Below are positions 25,547 through 36,829 of a stretch of DNA of 64,000 bases, one piece after another. The position numbers and the translations under genes are program-made. Source of the DNA: Xestospongia bergquistia (Eukaryota > Porifera > Demospongiae > Haplosclerida > Petrosiidae); the NCBI GenBank assembly GCA_963965975.1, contig OZ014413.1, positions 2,800,001 through 2,864,000 on the forward strand, given 5' to 3'. How positions within the stretch are numbered: position 1 is the stretch's first letter; each line of letters starts with the position of its first letter. The notes below the pieces were generated by a model. It did not search any database. It saw only the letters and a list, made by a program, of their open reading frames with translations, and was not told where the DNA came from.

Positions 25547-27211
25547 CAAATTGTAGTTGATAAGAGATTTCTTTCGCATCAGTGCCGGAAGCTCTTGCAT
25601 GGTAACTTTGTAATTCTTAAGGAAGGACTGAAGATATTAGTAAAGATTGTTGCAGCTATATATGTGTTCAAGCTACACACACTATGATGTTTATAATAAC
25701 AGTTTAAACTGACGCATAGACCTATTTAAAGCACCTCCTTGTCATCATCGAGTTTTTCACAGCTAGTAAGACTTGAGATAACGTTAGAAAGTGTTATTAA
25801 AATAAAGAATTGGGAACTACTAAACAGCCAAATTGTTCTTTTTGATTCTTTTTTCTTATTTTATGTCTTATATTAACATAAATACTACCTATTATTCATT
25901 GATTTTCATCGTCTAAATCCTAATTTAAAAATGGTGGTAAGTACTATGTCACTGAATATAGAAAATGTAAGTATTAGATACAAATACTATAATAGTAACA
26001 GCATATTAATGCGTGAAATGTACCGATATTTATGTTAATTTTTGTTTTCTGATGACACTTTGTAATATATTATGCCACAGCTCTAAATAATTATTTGTCC
26101 ATGGTCTGTTTGTCAGTTTATGTTATAGTTATAGGAACATTCCACTTAGCCTTAGGTAGGTGTAGAACGAGCCAGATATATTAAGTCCCAAGGTATTATC
26201 TTGATATTGTACTTGCAATCCTATTGTTTGTATTTTATGTATATAATTGACATGATAGTAACACCTCTGAAATTGTGTATTTGGAAAAGTATAATGCTTA
26301 CTTTGTGGGAGCTAGCTCAAAATCAGTAAAGAAATTTTGAGGATTTACAGTTATAGTGCATTAACCTTCTGTCTAGTTAATAGCCTTTAATATGTATTTC
26401 ATGTTTATTTGGAAGGAAGACATAGACTAGAGGGTGCTATTCATCATACCTAAATCATCAAATATGTCATTACTGGATAAGGGATTGTAGTTGGTGCAAT
26501 AACTTGGAGATCAAAGTTCTATTGTTAATGATCCTTATTTACAGCTGGAATATTATTTGTATCATCTTATTAATATTATTAAAATTGAGCATTCTTCAAT
26601 TGATATTGTACAAAAAGAATGGAAAAAGGTAACAACAAAACATTAAAGAATAACAAAAATGTAGAATGGTAATGATGAAAAAAGAAGAAACAAGATAGGG
26701 ATGAATACACAATAACATACATAAATAAACTTGCAAAAAAATAAATGAAAGACTGTTAGCTACAACTTGAAAATTAAATATTGCTATATACAATTTTAAT
26801 TGACATGTATCTGAAATGAATAAAAGTTCATAAGTAATACATATCAATTAAGAAGAGTTTTGAACTATTACATTAGAAAAGGTCTGTGCTTTGTGTTTGT
26901 ATAAGTGTTTAGTTTCTCTCACTATGTAGCTGGGATGTATTACTTTTACTAATTTAAAACGCTTTGTTTTATATAATTGATGTTGTGCAGTATTTAAAAT
27001 AGTATGTTATAATTATGTATACATACAACCAATGAAGATAGAATGTATGTTGCAGTCAATACAATAAACGCACATACTTACATATATACAATTTTGTGGT
27101 ATTTAATCTACCCCCATCCATGTAATGTTTATAATGATAAGTTATACAAATCTTTTTGCTATTAAATTTGCATTGAAAAATTTTCTTTTTTTGATGAAAG
27201 ATCAAAATTAT
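25547..27211. other. AT-rich intergenic stretch
   Basis: Between the SRCR gene 1 promoter and the 3' end of the DnaJ gene I see no coding frame with recognisable features. Open frames here are low-complexity AT-rich shadows. Confidence 0.55.
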
Positions 27212-27217
27212 TTTATT
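27212..27217 (-). promoter_or_regulatory. Candidate polyadenylation signal of the DnaJ gene
   Basis: AATAAA on the minus strand about 300 bases past the stop codon at 27517. Confidence 0.4.
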
Positions 27218-27516
27218 GAAAATGTTTTCATCACGAACATAGATGGCTAGTTAAAAACTATATTTGAACATCAAATTAAAGGTTTTTTTTAAAGAAAAAA
27301 TTAATTTCATCAACAACTATCATGTTTATATATGTGAATACAATTTTAAAAGGTAAAATAAAAGGGTGTAGCAAAAGAAAGAAACATAACACAATGGAAA
27401 CCAAAACTATCAATGACAAAGTTTTAACAATAGTAAAACAAAAAATGAATAAAAATGTATTTTGACTTGTAATACAGTAGTCAAAAAAGAGGTTTAAAAA
27501 GTTACAGTAGTGTATC

Positions 27517-30500
27517 TTAAAACTCGTGTACATATTCTAACACTGAACGGAGAATCTTAAATTTAGTGACTTCATCACAATCCTTAACATTAAGACCTGC
27601 ACCTTTAATTTTACCCTCTTTTGTTGCTAGTACCCACAGTGACCATGTTTCGCCAACTCCTTTAGTGTAATAAGCTTCTCCTGCCTTTACTGCTGCTGGG
27701 TGCAATTCTGTTTCTCTGATAGGTGTTTTATAAGATTTTTTCACTGATTTTGTGATATGTATAAAAGCTTTTTTAAACTGGTTCTTCAACCTTTCGTTTT
27801 TTGGTCGTACATGACCTTTTTGATCAACACCTTTTCTTTTAGCAAATACATGTGCCCAATTATGATCTAAATCATCATCACCACCATCACCACTACCACC
27901 TCCAAAATTGCCACCAACACCACTATGTCTGCTATCATTGCCTTCATAGCCACGAGCAAATATTTTGTTTCTGCTAATACCACTTCTGCTACATTTATTG
28001 CTCCCATACACTGTTCCATAACTTCTTCCACTTATATCAGCAAGATCTTGTCTTCTAGCAGTAGTTAAATTAATCTTACTAGATGGAACAAAGGGAACAT
28101 ATCCTTGCTCAATCTTGGGAGCAATTAGAACTCCACCATAGCACAACTTAGAACAAGTAATGTCTTCAGTTACCAAAAGAGCAGCTGGTACCCATTTACA
28201 GCTATTTCTCTTTCTTGTATAATATGAATTTCTTTTTAATTGTTGAATTTTAGCTTGAAATGAATGCAGTTTCTGACAATTATTTTCATATAAAATATTG
28301 CGAACTTCTGTTAATGTTGGTTGCCCTCGATGTGCATTAACAATATAATTTAGAAGAGATGTCTTGTAATATCTATTTCTGAGCCAATCATCTACATGGT
28401 TTTGAAGGGTATAATGATTCAAACTACTGTTATGATTACCAGTAATTATTCCATCAGTAACTTGGGAAGCAATTGCTGATCTTACTTCTCTCTGATCAAG
28501 TAGATACAAATTACTACCAAGCTGTGTGATGATATTATCCAATAATGAATCAATGGTTTGCCTAATGTTATCTTGAACTTGTTTTTGCATACGATCAAGT
28601 AGTTCACAAGGAACTTTGATGTTTTCCTTTTTTGCACCTTCTTCTAGTGAAAGGAGTAGAGTATTGATGAATGTAGGAATCAATGATAGTTTAACTAGCT
28701 CTTGTAGACGAAGAAACATAGGGAAGTATTTGCCAATGTAATCATAATGGTCTGTTAAATCCTTTGCAAAGGAAGCTTCAGGACTGTTGTGATCATGAGG
28801 GTTTTTAGTGTCATGTAATTCTCCATCAGTCCCTGGTATCAATGGATGAGATCGAATAGACATTTTTGGAGATGAGATTCTAAACTCAATTTTAGAACTA
28901 TCCTCATTGATTGAATATGTAAGTTTGTCTGCCTGTATCCAGAAGCGATTTATGTTGTTTAAAGTGTTACCACGTTCAGCTACAGGCTTGAGAATTTTTT
29001 GAAGGTCATTAGGTATATTCTGGAGTAAGCCTTTGTGGCAAGGTCGTTGAGAAAATGGAGGATTAGCTGAAACTTCACTACCCACACTAAATGACTTCAG
29101 CAAATAATCTGTTTCAAATAACGTATGCAACAGATCAGTATTATCAATGGTTTCTGGATGAAAACACCATTGTTGAAAAGGATGATACTGTTTGTTAGGA
29201 TCAGGTGGATCAAGACTAAAGAATAGAGGTAGGCATTTGTCAGAATCAAATGAGAGGAACATATTCATATCCTGTAGTGAAAGAAGACCTACATTGTGAC
29301 GATCTGTACTCTGAACCAAAAGCTGAATATGCCAAGTCGTCTTGTCGATAGACAATCCTATTACCTTGGCATATTCAAGATTCATTCCAAGCTGGGACTG
29401 TTGTATTAACCAACCTTCACTGTCACGTGGGCTAAGATTGTTGCTCATTTTCTCTGTTACAAGGTTTAAAGAGCAGTGACCTGCAGTTAACATTTCCTCC
29501 ATCATATGAAGTCTAAATGTTTGTTTGTCATCGAAATCACACAGATGTCTCAAATGATTTTCATAAATATGATAAAGCAGTTCAGATTTGCTAACTGGCC
29601 AGAAAATGTTAGCACTTTTCAATAACAAGAGAAACTTGCTATGAAAACGTCCTGAAAAAATGTTTAAAAGAACTGCTTCACTTATATTTATTGTATTGGG
29701 CGTTAAGAAAGGATGAAGTCGAAGATTATAAACAAACGTTGACAATGTATTATGAAGGAAGTCTATATCTTTTTCTGTCATAAATTTTGAAGCAAAATTT
29801 GCAACATGCAAACCAATAGCTAGACTAACCCTAGACACATAAAGAGTTAATCCTGAATGAAGCATCATGTGAGAAATCACACTGGCTATTGTCAGACAAT
29901 GAAATATCACTGTTTTGTATGCATAACATTCAGAATTGGACATAGAACTATGTCTTCGCATTGCCTTTAGAAACCAACCACAAGCTGAGAGGTAGCATAT
30001 AGATAACTCTGCTGGATGATTACATGCTGTCACATAATCAATGCATGCTAGTCCAGCTTCAAACTCTGTCCACTGACATGATTTAACATTTTTGTCAATG
30101 GAATCTTCGTACTTTCTGAGCCCATTAAGTTTCAAGCCATCAACTGTTAGATTAGGCCATAAAGTAGAATATGGTGGCTCCAACTGGTCAAGAGTGGGCA
30201 ATAGGGGCAAAATATCTTGTTGAATATACTTTGTGAAATCTTTGGTAGATAAAATATCAACTAGGTTTTGCACAAATCCAAGATGATTTGCACAGCCATA
30301 GATATCTGGTAACAACTCAACAATAATATCTAATGCTACTACAGTGAGTACATGATTACTTGGATCTCCCCAAACTGATGATACTAGACAAGACACGCCT
30401 TCATTTACAGCACCCTTTTGGATTTTGAGGACACCTTTAAGAAAGAAAAGAGAACTTTTGTCTTGTGTAAGCATCTCTTTTTGAAAGACTTCCTTAGTTA

Positions 30501-32076
30501 GAATAAAATGCTCAAGTGCTTTTTCTACATAATCCACCTCTTTGTTTAAGACATAAAGAAGATCGTTATCTCTATAGGCAGTAATCAATTTTATCATCTT
30601 GCTAATCTTCCTCTCGCCCCAAGCTAACTCAAACTCTGCTAATGTTTTTGATATTAAGCCATTGTACTCAACTTCTTTTTCATCAAGCATAGCAAAAAGT
30701 TTAGATTCCAATTCTGCCTTTAACAAAGAAAGAGATGGTATATCAAAATTCTCGTCAAGTTCTACTTGTATATAACAGGCTAGTAAATAGGCTTCTTTGG
30801 CAGCTAGTAAAAATCTCCATTTGTCATACCAACCTATTGCTTCAAAATCATACATGCTTTTTAATGCTGATGCAGCTAAAAGGTATCCTTTGAAAACTTC
30901 TTTTTGTTGGATACTCCTAATAATAGTGGATACAAAAACCATTGCAATATGTGGCATTCCACAGGTAACAAATTCTTTTCCAAATTTAAGAAATGGTTCG
31001 TTGCTCTCTGGATTAGTGCAAACAGCCATAGCAAAACATCCTACAACTTTTGGTAAAAGCTTTGAACCACATTCCAGTAGAAATTGATGTCCCAAATTAA
31101 TCCATTCATTCATGTCTTGGTTTAAAGTTTGACTTTTGCATTGCTGACATACATTTTGAGGACTCATCAAACCAACACGAGGCAAACGTAATTGACAGTG
31201 ACTTTTGTTTACTTTACATAAACAACAAACTTGGCTAAAGCTACGTTTCATCTTTGAAGTTGCATCAATTGGAGAAACATGAACTTTAGGAATGAATGGG
31301 TCTAATGCTATAATTGCATTTGCTTCAGTTAATTTCTCTGAGAGTAAAGTATCATTAAAAAGGTGAAGTAGATAATGAAGCTGCTCAATGCCAGTGTGAG
31401 AAAAATCAATAATTGGAACTTCTGTTCCAACTTCAATAACATCTGCCATGTTTGGATTCTTAACAGTTTGTGCAAATTTAACAATATCAAATAAAACACT
31501 TTCTAAATGAAACATTGAATCTTCATGACTTACCATTATGCTGTGAACATCATCTATTTCATTCAAAATCTCTGTTAAAATAGAGGAGTGTTTATGAATA
31601 GGTGTACTTTGAGTGCGAGTTTCTAATTCATCATTAATAGGAAAAAAGCCTTTACATTTTTGCTGACTAAATTCGGTAATACTAGTGTTTAATGAGGTAG
31701 AGACATTTTTTATCACACTCAAATATTTAGGATTAGTCCGTAAGCTACTCTCATATAACTGGCGAACCTCCAGTGATGCTATGTGACCATGACCAAGAGC
31801 AGCTAAGGGTTTTTGACTTCCTGAAGTCTCCTCACAATCCATATGTTCATCATATCGCTCTCGCTCAACAGGATCACGCAGTACTTGATAAGCTTTATTA
31901 AATAGCTTCATTAATTCCTCAGTGTTTCTGTCATAGTTTTTGTCAGGATGGTATTGACGAGCTTTTTGCAAAAACGCTGAGCGGATTTCTTCTTTTGTTG
32001 AAGTAAATGAAACTCCTAACAAGTCATAATAGTTCACATGCTCTTCTTTGTCAGGATTAATTCCACCAGTTGCCAT
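27517..32076 (-). CDS. Large single-exon J-domain (DnaJ/Hsp40) protein, 1519 residues
   Basis: An uninterrupted frame of 4.56 kb. The N-terminus is a J domain (about residues 14-80) with YDLLGV and the catalytic HPD at residues 43-45, the loop that stimulates Hsp70 ATPase. A CxxC (284-287) and a second CxxC (310-313) could form a zinc-binding treble-clef or ribbon. The following thousand residues look mostly helical, without a domain I can name. A Gly/Asp-rich linker begins near residue 1388, and a basic then compact C-terminal region of about 100 residues follows. There is no Gly/Phe region or standard DnaJ C-terminal domain, so it is a class C-type J protein. The start is the first ATG before the J domain; a TTTATAG acceptor-like site just upstream hints at a 5' UTR intron. 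The Hsp70 partner and client are unknown. A truncated copy lies at 1-2288. Confidence 0.9.
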   Translation of the reverse strand: MATGGINPDKEEHVNYYDLLGVSFTSTKEEIRSAFLQKARQYHPDKNYDRNTEELMKLFNKAYQVLRDPVERERYDEHMDCEETSGSQKPLAALGHGHIASLEVRQLYESSLRTNPKYLSVIKNVSTSLNTSITEFSQQKCKGFFPINDELETRTQSTPIHKHSSILTEILNEIDDVHSIMVSHEDSMFHLESVLFDIVKFAQTVKNPNMADVIEVGTEVPIIDFSHTGIEQLHYLLHLFNDTLLSEKLTEANAIIALDPFIPKVHVSPIDATSKMKRSFSQVCCLCKVNKSHCQLRLPRVGLMSPQNVCQQCKSQTLNQDMNEWINLGHQFLLECGSKLLPKVVGCFAMAVCTNPESNEPFLKFGKEFVTCGMPHIAMVFVSTIIRSIQQKEVFKGYLLAASALKSMYDFEAIGWYDKWRFLLAAKEAYLLACYIQVELDENFDIPSLSLLKAELESKLFAMLDEKEVEYNGLISKTLAEFELAWGERKISKMIKLITAYRDNDLLYVLNKEVDYVEKALEHFILTKEVFQKEMLTQDKSSLFFLKGVLKIQKGAVNEGVSCLVSSVWGDPSNHVLTVVALDIIVELLPDIYGCANHLGFVQNLVDILSTKDFTKYIQQDILPLLPTLDQLEPPYSTLWPNLTVDGLKLNGLRKYEDSIDKNVKSCQWTEFEAGLACIDYVTACNHPAELSICYLSACGWFLKAMRRHSSMSNSECYAYKTVIFHCLTIASVISHMMLHSGLTLYVSRVSLAIGLHVANFASKFMTEKDIDFLHNTLSTFVYNLRLHPFLTPNTINISEAVLLNIFSGRFHSKFLLLLKSANIFWPVSKSELLYHIYENHLRHLCDFDDKQTFRLHMMEEMLTAGHCSLNLVTEKMSNNLSPRDSEGWLIQQSQLGMNLEYAKVIGLSIDKTTWHIQLLVQSTDRHNVGLLSLQDMNMFLSFDSDKCLPLFFSLDPPDPNKQYHPFQQWCFHPETIDNTDLLHTLFETDYLLKSFSVGSEVSANPPFSQRPCHKGLLQNIPNDLQKILKPVAERGNTLNNINRFWIQADKLTYSINEDSSKIEFRISSPKMSIRSHPLIPGTDGELHDTKNPHDHNSPEASFAKDLTDHYDYIGKYFPMFLRLQELVKLSLIPTFINTLLLSLEEGAKKENIKVPCELLDRMQKQVQDNIRQTIDSLLDNIITQLGSNLYLLDQREVRSAIASQVTDGIITGNHNSSLNHYTLQNHVDDWLRNRYYKTSLLNYIVNAHRGQPTLTEVRNILYENNCQKLHSFQAKIQQLKRNSYYTRKRNSCKWVPAALLVTEDITCSKLCYGGVLIAPKIEQGYVPFVPSSKINLTTARRQDLADISGRSYGTVYGSNKCSRSGISRNKIFARGYEGNDSRHSGVGGNFGGGSGDGGDDDLDHNWAHVFAKRKGVDQKGHVRPKNERLKNQFKKAFIHITKSVKKSYKTPIRETELHPAAVKAGEAYYTKGVGETWSLWVLATKEGKIKGAGLNVKDCDEVTKFKILRSVLEYVHEF

Positions 32077-32160
32077 AACAATTCTATAAATATAAAAAAT
32101 GTTAAAAAAACATGTACATTGTGCATTTAACTATCATTGCATTTAAATAAGTGATGAACT

Positions 32161-32648
32161 GGTATATATTATAATAGAAATATATTGGTTGATTTAACCA
32201 ATTTATTGTCATTTTCACTCCATAATTTTAATACTACCTGAGACACTAAGAAGTTTAATAAACACTACATTGTTCTTATTACTAATATATTAATGAGAAG
32301 TTGTTTAGTTATTAAATTTTATTAGAGTTATGAGATTCTGAGCATGTCATTAGATAATAGACACTTTGTATGTAATTTAAGCTATTTCCTTCTTATTTTT
32401 TTTACTGATTAACAAAGTAGGGTAGGGCATCTTTTGCTTTCTCTTAATAGGGAAATCTATTGTTACTTCTGCATATATTATTATTTGTAATTTAAGGGGA
32501 GGGGAAATGTAATATATTCATAAACATTATTCTGTTTTATCTACAAATATATTACATTTGCCCTGGTCTCATCATGTACTGTTTATTTGCAACCAAAAAG
32601 ACAATAGATTGGTTAAATCAATCAATCTATTTTTATAGTGATATAGCC
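32161..32648. mobile_element. Non-autonomous inverted-repeat element (MITE-like)
   Basis: Imperfect terminal inverted repeats of about 49 bases face each other. The inner 29 bases (32182-32210 versus 32600-32628) match at about 26 positions around TTGATTTAACCAAT...TTGTC. The interior is AT-rich with no coding capacity. I could not define target-site duplications. Confidence 0.65.
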
Positions 32649-33840
32649 AAAAAGTATAATCTTTGTAGTTTATTGCCTAATAAATAAAGCCATGAGCAAG
32701 AGATAGATATTGTTTGACTGCTTAAGTGACATAATACTGAAATATATTAGTGCATGCTGTGACAAATTACTAACTACTGACATAGAAATTTTATTTTTTC
32801 CGTTTATCCATAGAACATAAACCAAGACACTAAATACTTAAACATTTGATGCACAGTATGTAGTCCTCTAACATGCTTTATTGTAATAATGCACAATCAG
32901 TAGCCTTGAACTTAACTCTTAACCTTGAATTATAAAGTGTTAATATAAGGTATAGAAATAAGTATATAGATCTAATCACTAATTAAGTGAGTAGTGGTGA
33001 ACTAGTGTTTTTATTTATACTTTTAATGTCTGAGATCAATGTTAAACTAACACTAAAAGGAGGTGTGGATTGTTTTAACTTCAGCATCCAAAATTCTATT
33101 AATCACTGTAAACATTACTTGATTATTTACAGCTTACATGGTGGATTACTAGAAGTCATGTGAATTACTCACTATACAATTTGTTTGTAATTTGTACAAT
33201 TGCAAAGCAACAAATCGAACAGTAATTTACATGAATTCTTGAGCCATTATAGTAATCCACCAATATAAACTACAAATTAGTTGTTAAAATAAGAATTTTT
33301 ACAGTATTCTTGTAATACTATTCTAGTGATTCATTCCCATAATCGTTCATAGTATAATCTTTTTAAATCACTCAAAATTAGATGGCACTTTGTATTGATG
33401 AAACTATAACCAAAAATTTATTAAGTAATAGTATCAGGCTACGTTGGCCCACCATCTTATTTTTAGAAATAATAAAGGTGAATATAAATTTTATACACCA
33501 CATTCTCTCTTAAATGTAGCTACATACATCATTTGTCGATCTACATGATATATCAATGCCATAGTTATTAGTATTCAAAAAACAGTACTAGTATACATTG
33601 TATGTTGTTAATATAATTTATAGGAATATGTGCATTTTCTACACAGTGACTATGAATTAGTTAAAGCAACCAATATACATTTTAACAATTATCAGCACAA
33701 CTCTAGCACTAAATAATTAAGGACAAGAAGGATTTTGTTTGCACTGCTATAATGCTTTAAAATAATGAAAGCCATGCAACTTGTATGTTCAACAAATATA
33801 ACATTAGTAAAAAAAAGCCAAGTCAACATTAAACAAATAA
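32649..33840. other. AT-rich intergenic stretch with a small inverted repeat
   Basis: No gene recognised. It contains a 124-base inverted-repeat structure at 33139-33262, listed separately. Confidence 0.5.
33139..33262. repeat. Short inverted-repeat element
   Basis: TGGTGGATTACTA at 33139-33151 is perfectly inverted at 33250-33262. A further inner match around ATTCATGTAAATTACT makes an imperfect hairpin; this could be a small MITE. Confidence 0.5.
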
Positions 33841-33846
33841 TGAAAA

Positions 33847-33849
<3 letters not shown>

Positions 33850-33882
<33 letters not shown>

Positions 33883-33905
33883 TATGTACACACACACATA
33901 CATAT
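33850..33905. repeat. TA/CA microsatellite
   Basis: An AT dinucleotide run followed by a short CA tract. Confidence 0.8.
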
Positions 33906-33959
33906 ATGGCAGTGTTTAGTGAACCGCCATTCGGTTCACTATTGAACCAAACGTTGCAT

Positions 33960-35500
33960 GAGAAACATGAATATAATTAAAACCACGTGGTATCTTGGGT
34001 GGGTGAGGATGGAGCCTTGTGAGAGGACAACAGTAGACTTTGGTGATAGCGCCACCGCGACAGAAGCTAGTGGGATACTTGAAGTTGGAATCAAGTTTAA
34101 AAGCTGGACTCAGACAAAAGAGGCTATTGATACTTTTCAAAGAAAGATGTACTGCCAGTTTTACATACAAGATTGTAGAACTCTAACTCAAGCTTAAAAA
34201 TTCTCTCCAAAGCTAGTAAACAAAGTACCTGATGACCTGAAGTACATTTTTGTTACATTTGCTTGGATTCATGGTGGACGACCATTTAAGTCTAGACCAA
34301 AGGATGGAAGCAGATCACTGCAAATGTGAGCCATTATTATGCTCTGTGAACTGCAGCAATTAGTCTCGTCGCCAGACCTACTTGCAAGCTAAAGTAGGTC
34401 AGGTCACACAAGTTGACTTTTGTGTCCAAAATTAATTGAAGTGTTAAAGCAGATTTCATGAAGAGTAGCCATGCATTTACTTTCACACATACTTTAACTT
34501 GATAATATTCATATTTCACACTACCTCTAATTCTATACCAACACCCACACCACATTCCTTACTGGGGACACAAAGTCAACTCATGTGACCAGACCTACTT
34601 TAGCTTTGCGAATAGGTCTGGCGACAAGACTATGCACCAATCTAAACAGTTGGCCTAAGCCTAACCTCCCTAGCATAATTGACACTATACCAGTTCACTG
34701 AACACTTTTGTTCTGACATGTTATCAGTTACTTATCTATTATAATAGGACATTTAAGCAAGAATGTAAAGCAGTTATCAAAATTAAACTTTCAGAGGGAG
34801 GATGATGAAGTTGAAGAAATGGATGGTGTGTGTAAAGATGTAGTCACCTTGTCGAAGACTGTGTCATCAGTACCAATGAAACTACTACGATAGATGAGCA
34901 AACGCATGTTCAAGAAAAGACCATAATGAATAGTGGTGGGATTGAGCTAAGCCAAGGTGAATAAAGTGCTGTGAATAATGAAGAGGCAAGACTACTGGAT
35001 CTATCTGCCATAAAGTTACCACCTAAAATAAGAAAATGTGGTAGGTCTAAAGGATTGGACAAAACTGTAGTGGGCTTGCCAAGAAAAAAGAGTATGACTG
35101 GTCCAGATACTTTTGAGAATTGTATCCCAGAAGCTTAGGATGCTGTCATGGTTCATAGGAGAGACTGAAGTTCTTGATGTTTTACGAGGGAAGAAGATAA
35201 CTGAAGATATGGTGGAGGTCATACCAGAGAATGTGAACAATGCCTGTATTTGTGAATGTGTGTGCTTGGCTAGCATCAACAGATTCTTTACTGATGATGC
35301 CTGGAAGATTGTAATCGACATTGTCACAATGAAGAATGAGAAATGCAATTACTTCTGTCCTGTTTGCAAACTACAGATTGGTGATTCAAGGGATAACAGC
35401 ATCAACTGTAACTCCTGTTTAATGTGGTTACATTTCAAATGCACTGGACTAAAGAAAATGCCAAAGAAGAGATACTGGTTTAAGCTTGCAAATGTACATT
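33960..35500 (+). pseudogene. Broken ZSWIM/Mutator-like gene remnant with PHD-like end
   Basis: Plus-strand coding pieces resemble the N-terminal region of ZSWIM/FAR1-like, Mutator-derived proteins: an FKSW...QFYIQDCRT segment at about 34080-34190, a WIHGGRPFKSR segment near 34265-34300, and an LPPKIRK...GLPRKK basic segment near 35015-35090. The end (35355-35500) has PHD-finger spacing, CPVC...CNSC...WLHFKCTGL, but the last Cys pair is lost (WFKLANVH). A MITE splits the region at 34361-34632 and several stops interrupt it; the zinc-finger SWIM and transposase core were not seen. The family assignment is from remembered patterns. Confidence 0.55.
34361..34632. mobile_element. MITE with 67-base terminal inverted repeats and 9-base target duplication
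   Basis: Left arm 34361-34427 and right arm 34566-34632 are long, near-perfect inverted repeats starting TAGTCTYGTCGCCAGACCTA. Flanks TGCAGCAAT (34352-34360) and TGCACCAAT (34633-34641) form a 9-base direct repeat with one mismatch. Long arms with a 9-base duplication are typical of Mutator-type elements. The interior is non-coding. Confidence 0.85.
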
Positions 35501-36016
35501 AATTAAAATTCTTGTGGTCAATTTTAATTATTTCATGCTTCTCACATGACTGTCAGTTAACATCTTAGTGGACCGAATGTCAGGTGGTTCTTTGTGTAAC
35601 TTCACTCTAATGACATTATCATTAAATGACAGGTAGTGATGTTACCATATATGATGACATCATCTAAATCCATCACCTACACCCTAAACCAAACCTTATG
35701 ACACAAGTGCATGATGTCATCATCATAGAAGTTAAGGACCCCGAATGTCAGGTTCACTAAATACTGCCTATATATATTGCAGTGCATTGCTACAGTTAGA
35801 TAGATAAAAGCCATACTTTACTGCGAAATTAATACAGCTAGATTGATGGTTTAGGTTCTCAGGGCTGTAGACATAAATATATAAGTATATATACTATCTA
35901 TACCTCTAATGTTGTATCTGCGACTCGGGAGACAGTACTGAACTTGTAACAACTAAATCTGATGATTTAATCTGGAGTTTAGTATAACCAAAACAGTGCC
36001 GTAGGAGACTGTCCGG

Positions 36017-36816
36017 TTGGTTTTGGCCGGACCAACTCTTCTGACGTTAATTAATTATTATTATTATTGCGTATTTGGATGTTGGGTGTGGCTTTGTGTA
36101 AAACACGTGCGGACAATTCATGGCTTCAAGTTCTCAGTCGGGCAACAGATTGCTAAAATGACTGTTGAAACTCTCAAGTTGATTCGAAATGATGAATCCT
36201 ATGATCATTTTTGGAAGACCACTACTGAAAAAGTCAAACGTTTACATATTGTTGATGTTGGTCTGCCAAGATATCAAAAGGTTCCTGCTAGATATGAAGA
36301 TGGTATGTCTAGTGGACATTTCCATAACAGTACTGTGGGATATTACAAGCAAATATATTTTTGAAGCCCTGGATTTGATCATAAACTGCATTGAGGACAT
36401 ATTTGATCAATCATATATATCACTATTGACTCACTATTGGTTAAAGCTTGTAAACAAGAGGAATGGGAATCTGACCTCGAAAGTGTGTGTGAGACATACA
36501 AAGACGATTTGACAAGGAGGTTTTGAGTACCCAGCTAAGAGTGCTTGGATCTAATTTCAAAGATAACGAAACTATCACAATATTCAATATCAAGGATTAT
36601 TTAGTATCTCTCTCTTCTGAACAAGTACAGTGCCTAATACAACTACTGTTAGTGATGCCAGCTACCAATTCATCATCGGAAAGATCATTCAGTGCATTAA
36701 GACGTGTTAAAGCGTACCTTAGATCAGCTATGACACAAGAACGCCTAAATTACTTGATGATCTTACACGTACATAAGATAAAACTGATTTACTTTATAAA
36801 AAACCATAGTAAATGA
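36017..36816 (+). pseudogene. hAT transposase remnant (ZMYM1-like, C-terminal half)
   Basis: Two segments are recognisable: about 36150-36410, with GYYKQIYF followed by EALDLIINCIED, and 36523-36816, with the hAT C-terminal dimerisation signature PATNSSSERSFSALRR and RSAMTQERLNYLMIL. An extra T in the run at 36355-36360 shifts the frame between IYF and EALD, and further shifts and a stop fall near 36510-36530. The N-terminal zinc finger and most of the catalytic domain are absent. A GTCCGG/CCGGAC hairpin at 36011-36032 precedes it. Confidence 0.75.
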
Positions 36817-36829
36817 ATTTATTAGTAAC

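Noticed and set aside
25585-25605. ETS-like CCGGAAG and a weak X-box-like GTTACCATGCAA near the gene 1 promoter
   Set aside because: Short degenerate matches expected by chance; the X-box half site does not fit the consensus.
25931-25945. Plus-strand ATGGTG followed by GTAAGT, resembling a tiny first exon
   Set aside because: No downstream plus-strand coding exon was found, so a divergent gene is not supported.
27276-27533. 85-codon frame overlapping the DnaJ stop codon
   Set aside because: Low-complexity AT-rich sequence in the DnaJ 3' UTR; a shadow frame.
30797-31087. 96-codon plus-strand frame inside the DnaJ gene
   Set aside because: Antisense shadow of an intact, recognisable coding frame.
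35571-35754. Direct repeats GACCGAATGTCAGG and GACCCCGAATGTCAGG about 165 bases apart
   Set aside because: Short, and without inverted ends or a target duplication; too little to call an element.
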